A stretch of 64,000 nucleotides of DNA from Bradyrhizobium japonicum USDA 6 (GTDB lineage: Bacteria > Pseudomonadota > Alphaproteobacteria > Rhizobiales > Xanthobacteraceae). Of the stretch, positions 9,180 through 18,835 are shown piece after piece; position 1 is the first letter of the stretch; each line of letters opens with the position of its first letter. The notes beneath the pieces were generated by a model. The model was given only the letters and a program-made list of their open reading frames with translations, searched no databases and had not been told where the DNA came from. The stretch lies in the NCBI RefSeq assembly GCF_000284375.1, contig NC_017249.1, positions 4,318,001 to 4,382,000 of the forward strand, given 5' to 3'. The position numbers were made by a program, and so were the translations under genes.

Positions 9180-9840
9180 CCACAATCCCTTGCGATGGCC
9201 GACGGGCAAAATACCCCAACCGTCGGTCAATGTGAGTGCGCAAAAATATTCCCCTTTACCGAAATTCGGAAACGGCGTATCTGTCGCCGCAACCCGGCCC
9301 AAGGAAGAGGGGCGTATCGCGATCGTCACGAACGCGGGCCGGGCGGCGGTGGACGTGGGCCACACTGGTGCGAAGGTGATCGCAGGGCGGGCAGCCGTGA
9401 GCGAAGCACGTCGCACGCACGACCGGTGTGATCCACGTACGGCCAAATCGTGTCGTCCTGGCGCCCGGGGTCTGTGCGCCAAGTCTTGTGGTGGTGCGTA
9501 TTGCCCAACCGGGCGCGCGCATCAGCCATCTGCAAGGCGACGGGGGCAATAGTGCAACGCTCCCCGGGGAGAGCACGACATAAGCCGTTCCAACCATCCG
9601 CGCAGGGAAGGCCGGGATGTCCTGGCTACACCTGTATGCCGCTGTGCAAACTTCTCACTGCAACACCGCACAGTGGACCTCGGGTGCCAGCGGGCTCCCG
9701 GTCTTCCCTGCGCCCTCTTTCAATGAGGGTGAGGCGATCAGGCAAAGCTCGGGCGAAATGCGCTGCGAGGATGCGAGCCCATGTCAGTCACGCAACGACG
9801 CTCTCGTGCCCCGGACGCTGCGCAGCACGAAGTGATGCGC
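9180..9840. repeat. gene-free stretch, probable multicopy Bradyrhizobium intergenic element
   Basis: No credible gene: the open frames here overlap in several frames on both strands with erratic codon use. A long-range inverted pair (9601-9616 with 9697-9712, 16 nt with one G-T mismatch, CGCAGGGAAGGCCGGG type) would fold as a hairpin in RNA. From memory, DNA like this recurs many times in Bradyrhizobium genomes and is often miscalled as hypothetical proteins. Confidence 0.45.
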
Positions 9841-9932
9841 TGCGGAGCCGGGGTCCATGCTTCAGCGTTTTGTGTCACCCGCTGGGTCCCGGCTCTGCGG
9901 CGCACCGCTACGCGCTGTGTGGCGTCCGGGAG
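9803..9932. repeat. palindromic intergenic repeat B, copy 2
   Basis: It starts CTCGTGCCCCGGACGCTGCG and ends GGCGTCCGGG. Words match the copy at 4324-4458 in inverted order, including GGTCCCGGCTCTGCGG. It is directly followed by repeat A, as at the first site. Confidence 0.6.
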
Positions 9933-9964
9933 ATGAGAGAGGCGGGCGCAGCTCCTGTACACTC

Positions 9965-10044
9965 CGTCATTGCGAGCGCAGCGAAGCAATCCAGAATCTT
10001 TCCGCGGCGGCAGTCTGGATGGCTTCGCTGCGCTCGCAATGACG
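9965..10044. repeat. palindromic intergenic repeat A, copy 2
   Basis: 31-nt arms (9965-9995 and 10014-10044) starting CGTCATTGCGAGCGCAGCG are inverted complements with very few mismatches. It is the same family as 4494-4566. Confidence 0.8.
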
Positions 10045-10249
10045 AGGATGAAGCAGCTGTGCTGCCATAACTTCACTCTCGCGCGCACGCATCGCATTTT
10101 AGCCAACCGTCATAGTCTCTAACGCGCACTAACCAACACCTGACTTAAAACTGTCATAATCGCCGAATGAAACCCGCGGCTGCGTCCTTTTTACACGGCA
10201 TTAAGCGCGGCTGCATTGGATGCCCCGGGAAAGTGCGTTGGGGACTGCA

Positions 10250-12712
10250 ATGACTGCCGCGAAGAAGATGCCGGGAAAACCGGCCGCCGAAATGTTTGAC
10301 GACATCCCGGTGCTTCAACGCAAATGGCGTGCCGCGTTGAAGCCGGGCGAACGGCTGCCGCGCTATGAGGACGTGATGCTCGGGAGCCTCGGACGGCTCG
10401 CCGACCACATCGCGCTGCTGAAGAACGATGGCGTGCTCGAATTGTCGCGCAGCGGGCGTTACGTGCAGAAATGGCTCGGCGAGGAGCGCTGGGATATCCC
10501 GGTCGCCGAGCTCTCGCCCGATTGCGCCACGGCGCTGTCGGAAGCTGTGGCGAGCGCGCTCGAGAACGGACGTCCGTACCAGGCCAGCGCGCATTGCGTG
10601 CGCGACGGCATGGTCCGGACCTACGATGTGCTGGCGCTGCCGACCGCCTCGCGCTGGGGCGCCACGCTGGTCGGCGCCTACATCAACGAGCGCGGTGCGC
10701 AGTACAATCTTTTGGACGCGATCTTCTCGTCGACCGATGACGCCGTGGTTTCACTGGCGACGCTGCGCGATGCTGCAGGCAAGCCGTTTGATCTCCAGAT
10801 CGTGCATCACAACAAGAGCGCCGGTGCGCTGCTGAAGGTCGCGAGCGCAGGCCTGTTGTGGCGGCGGATCGGCGAGGGGAATACGCTATTGGCCGCGCCC
10901 GAAATCATGGACTTCCTGCTCAAGGTCGTCTCCGGCGGCCGCGGCGAGCAGCTCGAGATCGAAGACGACGGACGTTACCTTCGGCTCAGTGCCACCGCCT
11001 TCGCCGATCTGGTCTCGTTGACGATCTCCGACGTCACCGCGTTGAAGCGGCGCGACGCCTCGTTTCGTCTGCTGTTCGACAACAACCCCATGCCGATGTG
11101 GGTGTTCGAGGCACAGACCAAGGAATTCCTCAGCGTCAACGATGCCGCGGTCCAGCACTACGGCTACAGCCGCGCCACCTTCCTGCGGATGAAGCTGCAC
11201 GAGATCTGGCCCGAGGACGAGTGGGACAGCCACGCCGAGGCGCTAGAACGCATCGGCGACACTTATCACTCCTCGCGCAACTGGCGCCATTTGTGCGCGG
11301 ACGGCAGCGAGATCGAGGTGCTCACTTTCGGTCGCCGCGTCGCCTTCGACGATCGCGACGGCTATCTGGTCGCGGTGGTCGACATCACGGAGCGGCGCAA
11401 GGCCGAGGCGCGGATCGCCCACATGGCGCACCATGACGGGCTGACCGATCTGCCGAACCGCGAACATTTCCAGCAGTGCTTGAAGCAGGCGCTCGACCAG
11501 GCCGGCGGAAAACGGGTCGGCGTGCTCTATATCGATCTCGACCTGTTCAAGAACATCAATGATTCCTTCGGGCATCCAATGGGGGATCGCCTGCTGAAGC
11601 AAGTTGCCGAACGCCTCACCACCGCGGTCCGCGGCGGCAATCTCGCGGCCCGGCTTGGCGGCGACGAGTTCGCAGTGATCCTGGCAGCCGACGTCTCGCC
11701 GAACGAAGCCAGCGCCTGCGCGACCTTGCTGATCGACATGCTGAAGGCGCCCTACGACCTCGACGGCCAGGAGATGGTGATCGGCGCCAGTATCGGCATC
11801 GCGCTGTCGCCCGGCGACGGCACGACGTCGGAGGAGCTGATGCGCAATGCCGACATGGCGCTGTACCGGGCGAAGTCCGACGGTGGCGGCGTGCATCATT
11901 TCTTCGAGCGCGAGATGGACCTCCAGGCGCAGAAGCGCCGCGACATGGAGCTCGATCTGCGCCGCGCCTTCGCCAATGGCGAGTTCGAGCTGCACTACCA
12001 GCCGCTGGTGTCGATCGCGTCCGACCGCATCTCCGGCTTCGAATCGCTGTTGCGCTGGCGTCATCCCGACAAGGGCATGATCTCGCCGGCGGAATTCATT
12101 CCGGTCGCCGAGGACATCGGTCTCATCACCCAGCTCGGCGAGTGGGTGCTGCGCGAGGCCTGCGCGGAGGCGGTGAAATGGCCTGTCGACGTCAAGGTCG
12201 CGGTCAATCTGTCGCCGGCGCAATTCCGCAGCCGCAACCTGGTACAGGTCGTGATTTCCGCGCTTGCGCAGTCCGGCCTGTCGCCGAAGCGGCTCGAGCT
12301 CGAGATCACCGAGTCGATCTTCCTGGCGGAGACCGATGCCAATCTTGCGATTCTGCATCAATTGCGCGAGCTCGGCGTCAGCATCTCCATGGATGATTTC
12401 GGCACCGGCTATTCGAGCCTCAGCTATCTCCGTAGCTTCCCGTTCGACAAGATCAAGATCGACCGTTCGTTTGTGAAGGATCTGGCGCAGCGGCCCGATT
12501 GCGGCGCGATCGTGCGCGCGATCTCAGGCCTTGGCCGCAGCCTCAACATCACCACGACGGCCGAAGGCGTCGAGACCGAGGATCAGCTCGATTGGCTGCG
12601 CGCCGAAGGCTGCAACGAGGTGCAGGGTTTTCTGTTCAGTGCGGCGCGGCCCGCCGCAGAGATCGCAAAGTTGCTGGCCGATTTCGGCCAGCGCGCCTCA
12701 CGGGCGGCGTAG
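10250..12712 (+). CDS. PAS-GGDEF-EAL cyclic di-GMP signalling protein
   Basis: 820 aa from ATG 10250 (GGGGA just upstream; ATG 10220 would add ten residues). The N-terminal ~230 residues look like a degenerate PAS_5-type sensor. A canonical PAS follows at about 267-385, then GGDEF with an intact active site (RLGGDEFAVI, about 465-474), then an EAL domain from about 575. The EAL signature is ESLLRW, so Ala is replaced by Ser but the catalytic Glu stays. DDFGTGYSSLSYL and TTAEGVET are intact. No RxxD inhibitory site precedes GGDEF. It probably both makes and degrades c-di-GMP, or one domain is regulatory. There is no transmembrane helix, so it is cytoplasmic. Its 3' end overlaps the convergent hydrolase by 15 bases. 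Confidence 0.92.
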   Translation: MTAAKKMPGKPAAEMFDDIPVLQRKWRAALKPGERLPRYEDVMLGSLGRLADHIALLKNDGVLELSRSGRYVQKWLGEERWDIPVAELSPDCATALSEAVASALENGRPYQASAHCVRDGMVRTYDVLALPTASRWGATLVGAYINERGAQYNLLDAIFSSTDDAVVSLATLRDAAGKPFDLQIVHHNKSAGALLKVASAGLLWRRIGEGNTLLAAPEIMDFLLKVVSGGRGEQLEIEDDGRYLRLSATAFADLVSLTISDVTALKRRDASFRLLFDNNPMPMWVFEAQTKEFLSVNDAAVQHYGYSRATFLRMKLHEIWPEDEWDSHAEALERIGDTYHSSRNWRHLCADGSEIEVLTFGRRVAFDDRDGYLVAVVDITERRKAEARIAHMAHHDGLTDLPNREHFQQCLKQALDQAGGKRVGVLYIDLDLFKNINDSFGHPMGDRLLKQVAERLTTAVRGGNLAARLGGDEFAVILAADVSPNEASACATLLIDMLKAPYDLDGQEMVIGASIGIALSPGDGTTSEELMRNADMALYRAKSDGGGVHHFFEREMDLQAQKRRDMELDLRRAFANGEFELHYQPLVSIASDRISGFESLLRWRHPDKGMISPAEFIPVAEDIGLITQLGEWVLREACAEAVKWPVDVKVAVNLSPAQFRSRNLVQVVISALAQSGLSPKRLELEITESIFLAETDANLAILHQLRELGVSISMDDFGTGYSSLSYLRSFPFDKIKIDRSFVKDLAQRPDCGAIVRAISGLGRSLNITTTAEGVETEDQLDWLRAEGCNEVQGFLFSAARPAAEIAKLLADFGQRASRAA

Positions 12713-13957
12713 CCCTTCGGGATAGCAGCCGTAGACCAGTTCCTTGAAGGCGGGCGTGATGCGGCTGCGCTCGTTCTGGGTCTGCTGCATCAAGAGGTAG
12801 ACCATGTCGAGCTTGGGATCGACGCCGAAATAGGTGCCGCTCCCTGAGTCCCATTTCAATTCGCCGATCGATCCGGCGGGCGGCGGCTTCGCATTGCCGG
12901 GATCGGTGCGCACACCGATGCCGTAGCCATAGCCAAAACCGTCGCCCGGGAAATAGAAATAGTCGCGCCCCACACCGGAGCCGGGCCCGACGTGATCGGT
13001 GGTCATCGCCTTGAACACGGCGGGGCTGAGGTAACGCTTGCCCTCGAACTCGCCGCCATTGAGCAGCATCTGGGAGAAGCGTTGATAGTCGGTGATAGTC
13101 GAGAGCAGGCCGCCGCCGCCGGATTCCCATTCGGGATGGGCGAGGCGGTCGCGCTCGCCTTCGAGCAGGACCGGGTCGTTCGGCAGCGGCCGCGCCATCC
13201 GGGCGCGCTCCTCCGGCGTTTTCAGTACGAATTTGGTGCTGCTCATTCCGAGCGGATCTAGAATGCGCTGCTTGAGGAATTCATACAGCGTCTGGCCCGA
13301 GATGATCTCGATGACGGCGCCGAGCACGTCGGTGGAATGGCCATAGCGCCACAGCGTCCCGGGCTGGCGCGTGAGCGGCAGCTTGGCGATGCGGTCGGCG
13401 AATTGCCTGTTGTTGAAGGGGCCCTCGAAAATATTGGCGGCCTGGTAAACCTGCATCACCCATGGGGCGCCGATATAGTCGTAGCTGATGCCCGAGGTCT
13501 GCCGCAGCAGATCCTCGATGTTGACTGGGCGGATCGGCGGCTCGAGTTCGACCTTCGAGGTGCCCTCCGGCTCCACGCCCACCTTGGTGTCGGCGAAGAG
13601 CGGGACGTATTTCGACACGGGATCGGTGAGCGCGAGCTTGCCCTCGTCGATCAGCATCATCGCGCCCAGGCACGTGATCGGCTTGGTCATCGAGTGGATG
13701 GCGAAGATCGTGTCCGGCGTCATCGCAAGGCCGGTCCTGGTATCGCGCACGCCGAAGGTCTTCTGATAGATCGGCTTGCCGTGCTGCTGCACCAGGACCA
13801 CCGCGCCCGGCAGGCGGCCAAGCGTCACCTCGTTGTCAAAATAGGCGGTGATGCGATCGAGGCCATCGGCCGACGGAGCGGGGATGTCGGCGGCGCGGCT
13901 GCGCCCCATCGTGCCGGCCAGCAGCGCGGCCCCGACCAGAAATTCACGACGCTTCAT
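12698..13957 (-). CDS. exported serine hydrolase, beta-lactamase / class C fold
   Basis: 419 aa. The N-terminus MKRREFLVGAALLAG looks like a Tat-type or Sec signal peptide. The SxxK nucleophile motif is SMTK (in FAIHSMTKPIT). The second motif is YGH rather than YxN, which favours an esterase over a true beta-lactamase. The C-terminal block has GGGGL and a GYGYGIGV segment. It is a periplasmic esterase or peptidase of unknown substrate. The upstream TTG/ATG extension (to 13984) was rejected because the signal peptide starts at 13957. Confidence 0.85.
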   Translation of the reverse strand: MKRREFLVGAALLAGTMGRSRAADIPAPSADGLDRITAYFDNEVTLGRLPGAVVLVQQHGKPIYQKTFGVRDTRTGLAMTPDTIFAIHSMTKPITCLGAMMLIDEGKLALTDPVSKYVPLFADTKVGVEPEGTSKVELEPPIRPVNIEDLLRQTSGISYDYIGAPWVMQVYQAANIFEGPFNNRQFADRIAKLPLTRQPGTLWRYGHSTDVLGAVIEIISGQTLYEFLKQRILDPLGMSSTKFVLKTPEERARMARPLPNDPVLLEGERDRLAHPEWESGGGGLLSTITDYQRFSQMLLNGGEFEGKRYLSPAVFKAMTTDHVGPGSGVGRDYFYFPGDGFGYGYGIGVRTDPGNAKPPPAGSIGELKWDSGSGTYFGVDPKLDMVYLLMQQTQNERSRITPAFKELVYGCYPEGLRRP

Positions 13958-14020
13958 CCGGGCTTCCTCCCTCGCCGGGATCAAAGCCGCAAGACGTTGG
14001 AGGCGTCAACAAGACATCGA

Positions 14021-14584
14021 TTAAAAACGCGTCACGATTTCCGAAAGGAACGGTCGCGGACGGTCTTCGCTGGGCTTGGTCGGCGTGCCGATATGGACGA
14101 GGCCGGCGAGCTTTTCGTCCGGCTTGAGGCCGAGGCCGTCCAGCACGTCGCGGTCGAAGGCGAACCAGCCGGTCAGCCAGCAGGCGCCGTAGCCGAGCGC
14201 GGTCGCGGCCGTGACAATGTTCATGACACTGGCGCCGGCCGACAATTCCTGCTCGAACGCCGGCACCTTCGGATGCGGCCTGGTGAAGCTGACGATACCG
14301 ATCACCAGCGGCGCGTCGGTGAGGCGTTTGCGCTCGGTCTCGACGTTCTCCGCCGGCGCGTCCGGATTCTTGCGGGCAAAGACCTTTGCAATGACGTCGC
14401 CGGCCCGCTGGCGGGCGTCACCCTCGAAAATGATGAAGCGCCAGGGCGCGAGCTTGCCATGGTCGGGCACGCGCGCCCCGATGGTGAGGATGGTTTCGAG
14501 CTCGGCGGGCGAGGGGCCGGGCCCGGTCATCTCGCGCGGCTTGACCGAGCGACGGGTCTTCAGGAGTTCGATGGCGTCGGGCAC
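14021..14584 (-). CDS. nitroreductase-family FMN oxidoreductase
   Basis: 187 aa from a GTG at 14584 (AGAGGA 6-8 bases before). The FMN-binding start LLKTRRSVKPREM and the later RVPDHGKLAPWRFI segment are typical of the YdjA-like nitroreductases, as is YGACWLTGWFAFD. It reduces nitro compounds or quinones with NAD(P)H in the cytoplasm. An in-frame ATG at 14647 would add 21 unconserved residues. Confidence 0.88.
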   Translation of the reverse strand: MPDAIELLKTRRSVKPREMTGPGPSPAELETILTIGARVPDHGKLAPWRFIIFEGDARQRAGDVIAKVFARKNPDAPAENVETERKRLTDAPLVIGIVSFTRPHPKVPAFEQELSAGASVMNIVTAATALGYGACWLTGWFAFDRDVLDGLGLKPDEKLAGLVHIGTPTKPSEDRPRPFLSEIVTRF

Positions 14585-14677
14585 TGCGATATCCTCTTCG
14601 GCTGGTCGTCGGGCGTGCCATGCTGAAATAAGCATGCACGCCCGCAACCGGAAGCGAATTTAGATCGATTTCAGGAC

Positions 14678-16720
14678 TCAGGCCGCCTCGCGCGCCCGCC
14701 GGACGTCCGGTGGGGTCGCCTCGTCGACGAGGGCGGCGATAGCCTCCGCGATCGTCATCACCTTCTGGCCGTCACTGCCGAGCCGGCGGACCGAGACCGA
14801 CTGCGTCTCGGCCTCCTTCTTCCCGCACACGAGCAGCGCCGGAATCTTGGCCAGCGAGTGCTCGCGGACCTTGTAGTTGATCTTCTCGTTGCGCAGGTCG
14901 ATCTCGGCCCGAAGCCCCGCGCGCCGGACCTGTTCCAGCACCTGCTTGGCGTATTCGTCCGCTTCCGAGGTGATGGTGGTGACTATCACCTGCACCGGGG
15001 ACAGCCAGAGCGGGAAATTGCCGGCATAGTGCTCGATCAGGATGCCGATGAAGCGCTCCATCGAGCCGCAGATCGCGCGGTGCACCATCACCGGCGCCTT
15101 CTTGCCGCTGTCATGGTCGATGTAGAACGCACCGAACCGCTCCGGCAGGTTGAAGTCGACCTGCGTGGTGCCGCACTGCCAGTCGCGGCCGATGGCGTCG
15201 CGCAGCACATATTCGAACTTCGGCCCGTAGAAGGCGCCTTCGCCCGGATTGATCTCGGTCTTGATGTGATTGTTCTGCGACTGGATCTCGCGCAGCACCG
15301 TCGCCATCACGCGCTCGGCGTGATCCCACATCGCATCGGTGCCGACGCGCTTCTCGGGCCGGGTCGAGAGCTTCACCGTGAGATCGCCAGTGAAGCCGAA
15401 GTCGGCATAGGTCGACAGGATGAGATCGTTGATCTTGAGGCACTCGTCGGCGAGCTGGTCTTCCATGCAGAAGACGTGCGCGTCGTCCTGGGTGAAGCCG
15501 CGCACGCGCATCAGGCCGTGCATGGCGCCCGAGGGCTCATAGCGATGCACCACGCCGAACTCGGCGAGGCGCAGCGGCAGGTCGCGGTAGCTCTTCAGGC
15601 CGTGCTTGAAGATCTGCACGTGGCCGGGGCAGTTCATCGGCTTCAGCGCAAACCAGCGCTTGTCCTCGGCCTCGTCGCCGGCCGACTGTGCCGCGAACAT
15701 GTTCTCGCGATACCAGCCCCAATGGCCCGAGGTCTCCCACAGCACCTTGTCGAGGATCTGCGGCGCGTTGACCTCGTTGTAGTCGCCGGCGAGGCGCCGG
15801 CGCATATAGGCGATCAGCTGCTGGAAGATGGTCCAGCCCTTCGGGTGCCAGAACACGACGCCCGGGCCTTCCTCCTGGAAGTGGAAGAGGTCGAGCTCGC
15901 GCCCGAGCTTGCGATGGTCGCGCTTCTCGGCTTCCTCGATCTGCTTCAGATAAGCGTCGAGGTCCTCCTGCTTGGCGAACGCCGTGCCGTAGATGCGGGT
16001 CAGCATCGGGTTGTTGCTGTCGCCGCGCCAATAGGCGCCGGCAACCTTCATCAATTTGAAGGCGTTGCCGACCTTGCCGGTCGAGGTCATGTGCGGGCCG
16101 CGGCAGAGATCGAACCAGTCGCCCTGGTAGTAGATCTTGATCGGCTCGTTGCCGGGAATGGCGTCGACCAGCTCGACCTTGAACGCCTCGCCCTTGTCGC
16201 GGAAAACCTGCTTGGTCTTCTCGCGGTCCCAGACTTCCTTGGTGAAGGGTTTGTCGCGCGCGATGATCTCGCGCATCTTCTTCTCGATCGCGGCAAAATC
16301 TTCCGGCGTGAACGGCTCGTTGCGGAAGAAGTCGTAGTAGAAGCCGTTCTCGATCACGGGACCGATGGTGACCTGGGTGCCCGGCCACAGCGTCTGCACG
16401 GCTTCGGCGAGCACGTGGGCGCAGTCGTGGCGGATCAGCTCGAGCGCGCGCGGATCGTCGCGGTTGATCAGCTCGATCTTGGCATCGGCTTCGATTGCGT
16501 CGTCGAGGTCAGCGACTACGCCGTCGAGCGCCATCGCGACCGTGCGCTTGGCCAGCGACGGCGAAATGCCCTTGGCGATCTCGAGGCCGGTGATGCTCTT
16601 GGCGTATTCGCGCCGGGCGCCGTCGGGGAAGGTGAGGGTGATCTTTTCCGGCGGGGTCACGGGTCTCAGATTGCTGAGGCTGTATTGAAAGCCGGATTCG
16701 GATTTGGGCTGGTCCGTCAT
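14678..16720 (-). CDS. thrS: threonine--tRNA ligase
   Basis: 680 aa class II aminoacyl-tRNA synthetase that charges tRNA-Thr. The order is the TGS domain (about 25-85), the second editing-associated domain with the HDCAH zinc-type motif ([12 protein letters not shown]), the catalytic core with motif 1-3 ([20 protein letters not shown] region, [19 protein letters not shown]), and the C-terminal anticodon-binding domain. ATG 16720 has a strong RBS (AGGAG) and matches the expected N-terminus. It is divergent from the MFS gene. The two closest rightward neighbours are unrelated, so it appears to stand alone. Confidence 0.97.
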   Translation of the reverse strand: MTDQPKSESGFQYSLSNLRPVTPPEKITLTFPDGARREYAKSITGLEIAKGISPSLAKRTVAMALDGVVADLDDAIEADAKIELINRDDPRALELIRHDCAHVLAEAVQTLWPGTQVTIGPVIENGFYYDFFRNEPFTPEDFAAIEKKMREIIARDKPFTKEVWDREKTKQVFRDKGEAFKVELVDAIPGNEPIKIYYQGDWFDLCRGPHMTSTGKVGNAFKLMKVAGAYWRGDSNNPMLTRIYGTAFAKQEDLDAYLKQIEEAEKRDHRKLGRELDLFHFQEEGPGVVFWHPKGWTIFQQLIAYMRRRLAGDYNEVNAPQILDKVLWETSGHWGWYRENMFAAQSAGDEAEDKRWFALKPMNCPGHVQIFKHGLKSYRDLPLRLAEFGVVHRYEPSGAMHGLMRVRGFTQDDAHVFCMEDQLADECLKINDLILSTYADFGFTGDLTVKLSTRPEKRVGTDAMWDHAERVMATVLREIQSQNNHIKTEINPGEGAFYGPKFEYVLRDAIGRDWQCGTTQVDFNLPERFGAFYIDHDSGKKAPVMVHRAICGSMERFIGILIEHYAGNFPLWLSPVQVIVTTITSEADEYAKQVLEQVRRAGLRAEIDLRNEKINYKVREHSLAKIPALLVCGKKEAETQSVSVRRLGSDGQKVMTIAEAIAALVDEATPPDVRRAREAA

Positions 16721-16906
16721 TGCTTTTCTCCTGAGGCTCACTCCTGCGAACGAGCGCAGGTAAGCGGGAACGAGCGATATATCAGGCGATTCGGCCTGTG
16801 CAATCCGGCATTTCCAAGAAAGTCGCGCGCAAAAGCTCGGGCGATGCTCCAACTATTTCGCAACGCGCCCTTTAACTGGCCGCAGGCCTGCTCTACATGC
16901 ACCTGC

Positions 16907-18076
16907 ATGGAAAATCCGCCCGCCGCCGGCCGTTTCACGCCAACCGCCCTGATGCTCGGCAATCTCGTCACCGGCTGCTCGGTGCTGGCGCCGGCGGGCA
17001 TGCTGCCGGAATTGTCGACCGGGCTCGGCATCACCATCCATGCCGCGGGGCTCCTGATCACCTTCGGCGCGATTACGCTGTGCATCGGCTCGCCGCTGAC
17101 GGCGTGGCTGACCAGCCGCATCGAGCGGCGGACGCTGCTTGCGACGACGCTTGCGGTGCTGGCCTTGGGCAATCTCGCCTCGGCCTTTGCGCCCGACTAC
17201 ACGAGCCTCCTCATCATCCGCCTCGTGATGCTCGCGGTGGGCGCACTCTATACGCCGCAGGCGGCCGGGACGGCGGCGTTGATCGTGCCGGTGGAGCGGC
17301 GCGGCAGCACGATCGCCTATATCTTTCTCGGCTGGTCGCTCGCCGCCGCCGTCGGCCTGCCGCTGATCACTTTCATGGCCAGCCGTTATGGCTGGCGCGC
17401 GGCCTATGGTGCGATCGGCGCGCTCGGCTGCGTCAGCTTCCTGTTGTTGCTGCTGCGCCTGCCTGCGGGCCTGAAGGGCACGCCGGTGGACCTGAAGACC
17501 TGGAGCGCGGTCGGCCGCAGCAGGACGATTTTGCTGCTGCTTGCGATCACGATGTTGCAAATGTCCGGGCAGTTCGTGGTGTTCACCTTCATGGGCCCGC
17601 TGCTCAAGAAGCTCACCGACGCCGGCCCCGATGCAATCGGCATGGTGTTTGGCATCTACGGTGTTTGCGGCTTCCTCGGCGTCGTCATCGCGACCCGCAT
17701 CGTCGATACCTGGGGACCCTTCCGAACCTCGTTGCTGTTCACCTGCCTGCTGCTTGCAGGCATCACCGGCTGGGCGCTCGGTGCGGGGAGCCTTGTGTTG
17801 ATGGCGCTCGCGGTCGCGATCTGGGGCCTCGGCTTTGCCTCCACCAATTCGATGCAGCAGGTACGGCTGGTCGCGGCTGCGCCGCCGCTTGCATCGGCGA
17901 CCGTCGCGCTCAACACCTCCGTCCTTTATATCGGCCAGGCTGTCGGCTCCGCGATCGGCGGGCTGCTGTTCGCCCGCGAGCTGTTGCATCCGCTCGGCTT
18001 CGTCGCGGTCGGCTTCGTCGTCCTGGCGCTGATTCTGGTGGTCCTGACCCGGCCCCGGCCGGTTGCTACCGCCTGA
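16907..18076 (+). CDS. MFS transporter (DHA1-like)
   Basis: 389 aa with about 12 hydrophobic helices in the inner membrane. Loop 2-3 carries TSRIERRTLL, an MFS motif A variant, and the C-terminal half begins near residue 195. The length and pattern fit drug/metabolite H+ antiporters of the DHA1 group. ATG 16907 (MENPPAAGRF) was chosen. A long overlapping open frame that starts at 14858 lies antisense to thrS and is not real. The substrate is unknown. Confidence 0.88.
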   Translation: MENPPAAGRFTPTALMLGNLVTGCSVLAPAGMLPELSTGLGITIHAAGLLITFGAITLCIGSPLTAWLTSRIERRTLLATTLAVLALGNLASAFAPDYTSLLIIRLVMLAVGALYTPQAAGTAALIVPVERRGSTIAYIFLGWSLAAAVGLPLITFMASRYGWRAAYGAIGALGCVSFLLLLLRLPAGLKGTPVDLKTWSAVGRSRTILLLLAITMLQMSGQFVVFTFMGPLLKKLTDAGPDAIGMVFGIYGVCGFLGVVIATRIVDTWGPFRTSLLFTCLLLAGITGWALGAGSLVLMALAVAIWGLGFASTNSMQQVRLVAAAPPLASATVALNTSVLYIGQAVGSAIGGLLFARELLHPLGFVAVGFVVLALILVVLTRPRPVATA

Positions 18077-18166
18077 CTCCGTGTTTTCGTGTGCGCAAGG
18101 TGCTTGGCAAACCGCGCGCGGGAGCGCTAGAAGGCGAGGCATGGGGACCAAAGAGAGTTGACTGAA

Positions 18167-18544
18167 ATGAGGATGATTCTGGCGGTTGCCGCGGTGCTCT
18201 ATTCAGCCTCCGCGTTTGCACAAACCGACAAGCCACCGATGGTGGGGGACAAGCCGCTGGTGCAGGTCCAGGCGAAAGGGGCCAAGGAGGCCGCGGCCAA
18301 GCCGGCTGCGGCGCCGAAGGGCAAGCCGCAGTCGATCGCGGCGCGGCTCCAGGCCTGCCTCGACCTCGATGACGGCACCAAGGACCGCCTCAACTGCTAC
18401 GACGCCATTATCCCGCCGACGCCGAAGCCGAAGCCGGCGAAGGCCAAGGGCTATGCCGATTGCCGCTTCTTCAAGGAAGAGGACGAGCGGCTGGCCTGCT
18501 TCAACGGCTTTGCCGAGAGCATTCCGAAGCTGCCCAAGACCTGA
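18167..18544 (+). CDS. small exported protein with paired cysteines
   Basis: 125 aa. An N-terminal signal peptide (MRMILAVAAVLYSASAFAQ) is followed by an Ala/Lys/Pro-rich linker and a conserved-looking C-terminus with Cys in LQACLDLDD, LNCYDAI, YADCRF and LACFNGF. Four cysteines suggest two disulfides in the periplasm. It lies 90 bases downstream of the MFS gene on the same strand. The function is unknown. Confidence 0.75.
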   Translation: MRMILAVAAVLYSASAFAQTDKPPMVGDKPLVQVQAKGAKEAAAKPAAAPKGKPQSIAARLQACLDLDDGTKDRLNCYDAIIPPTPKPKPAKAKGYADCRFFKEEDERLACFNGFAESIPKLPKT

Positions 18545-18571
18545 AGATCAAGACCTCTGAAAGCCGGACGG

Positions 18572-18685
18572 CTAGTCGCTGATCCGGCTCAGCACGGCCC
18601 TGAAGGCAACGCCCGGCACTTGCAGCGCGGTGCCTTCGAATTCCGCTGTGTCGCCGTCCTCCCGCACCGTCTGTCCCCGCAGAAT
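18572..18685 (-). pseudogene. truncated gene remnant (C-terminal end only)
   Basis: A 37-codon open stretch with strongly G/C-ending codons reads like the C-terminus of a protein (ends FRAVLSRISD, then TAG). An in-frame TGA precedes it at 18686-18688, no start with an RBS is present, and no coding continues upstream. This looks like a leftover 3' end of a deleted gene. The parent family is not identified. Confidence 0.4.
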
Positions 18686-18835
18686 TCAAGCTAGAACTTG
18701 GCCTGCAAATTATGAGCGTTGCCAGCGGAAGCAATCCGGTGGCTCCCGGGGGTGTCGGCCATCAACATCACATTTTGATCAAAGCCTGCGGCAATTGCGG
18801 GCAGCGCGGCCAAATGCCGACGCGCACAATATCGG

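Noticed and set aside
9190..9552. 120-codon protein in the repeat region
   Set aside because: Overlaps other frames on both strands, composition not protein-like, and DNA resembles a multicopy repeat.
14858..18076. 1072-codon plus-strand open frame
   Set aside because: Its first two thirds lie antisense to thrS and are a GC-rich shadow; only 16907-18076 is the MFS gene.
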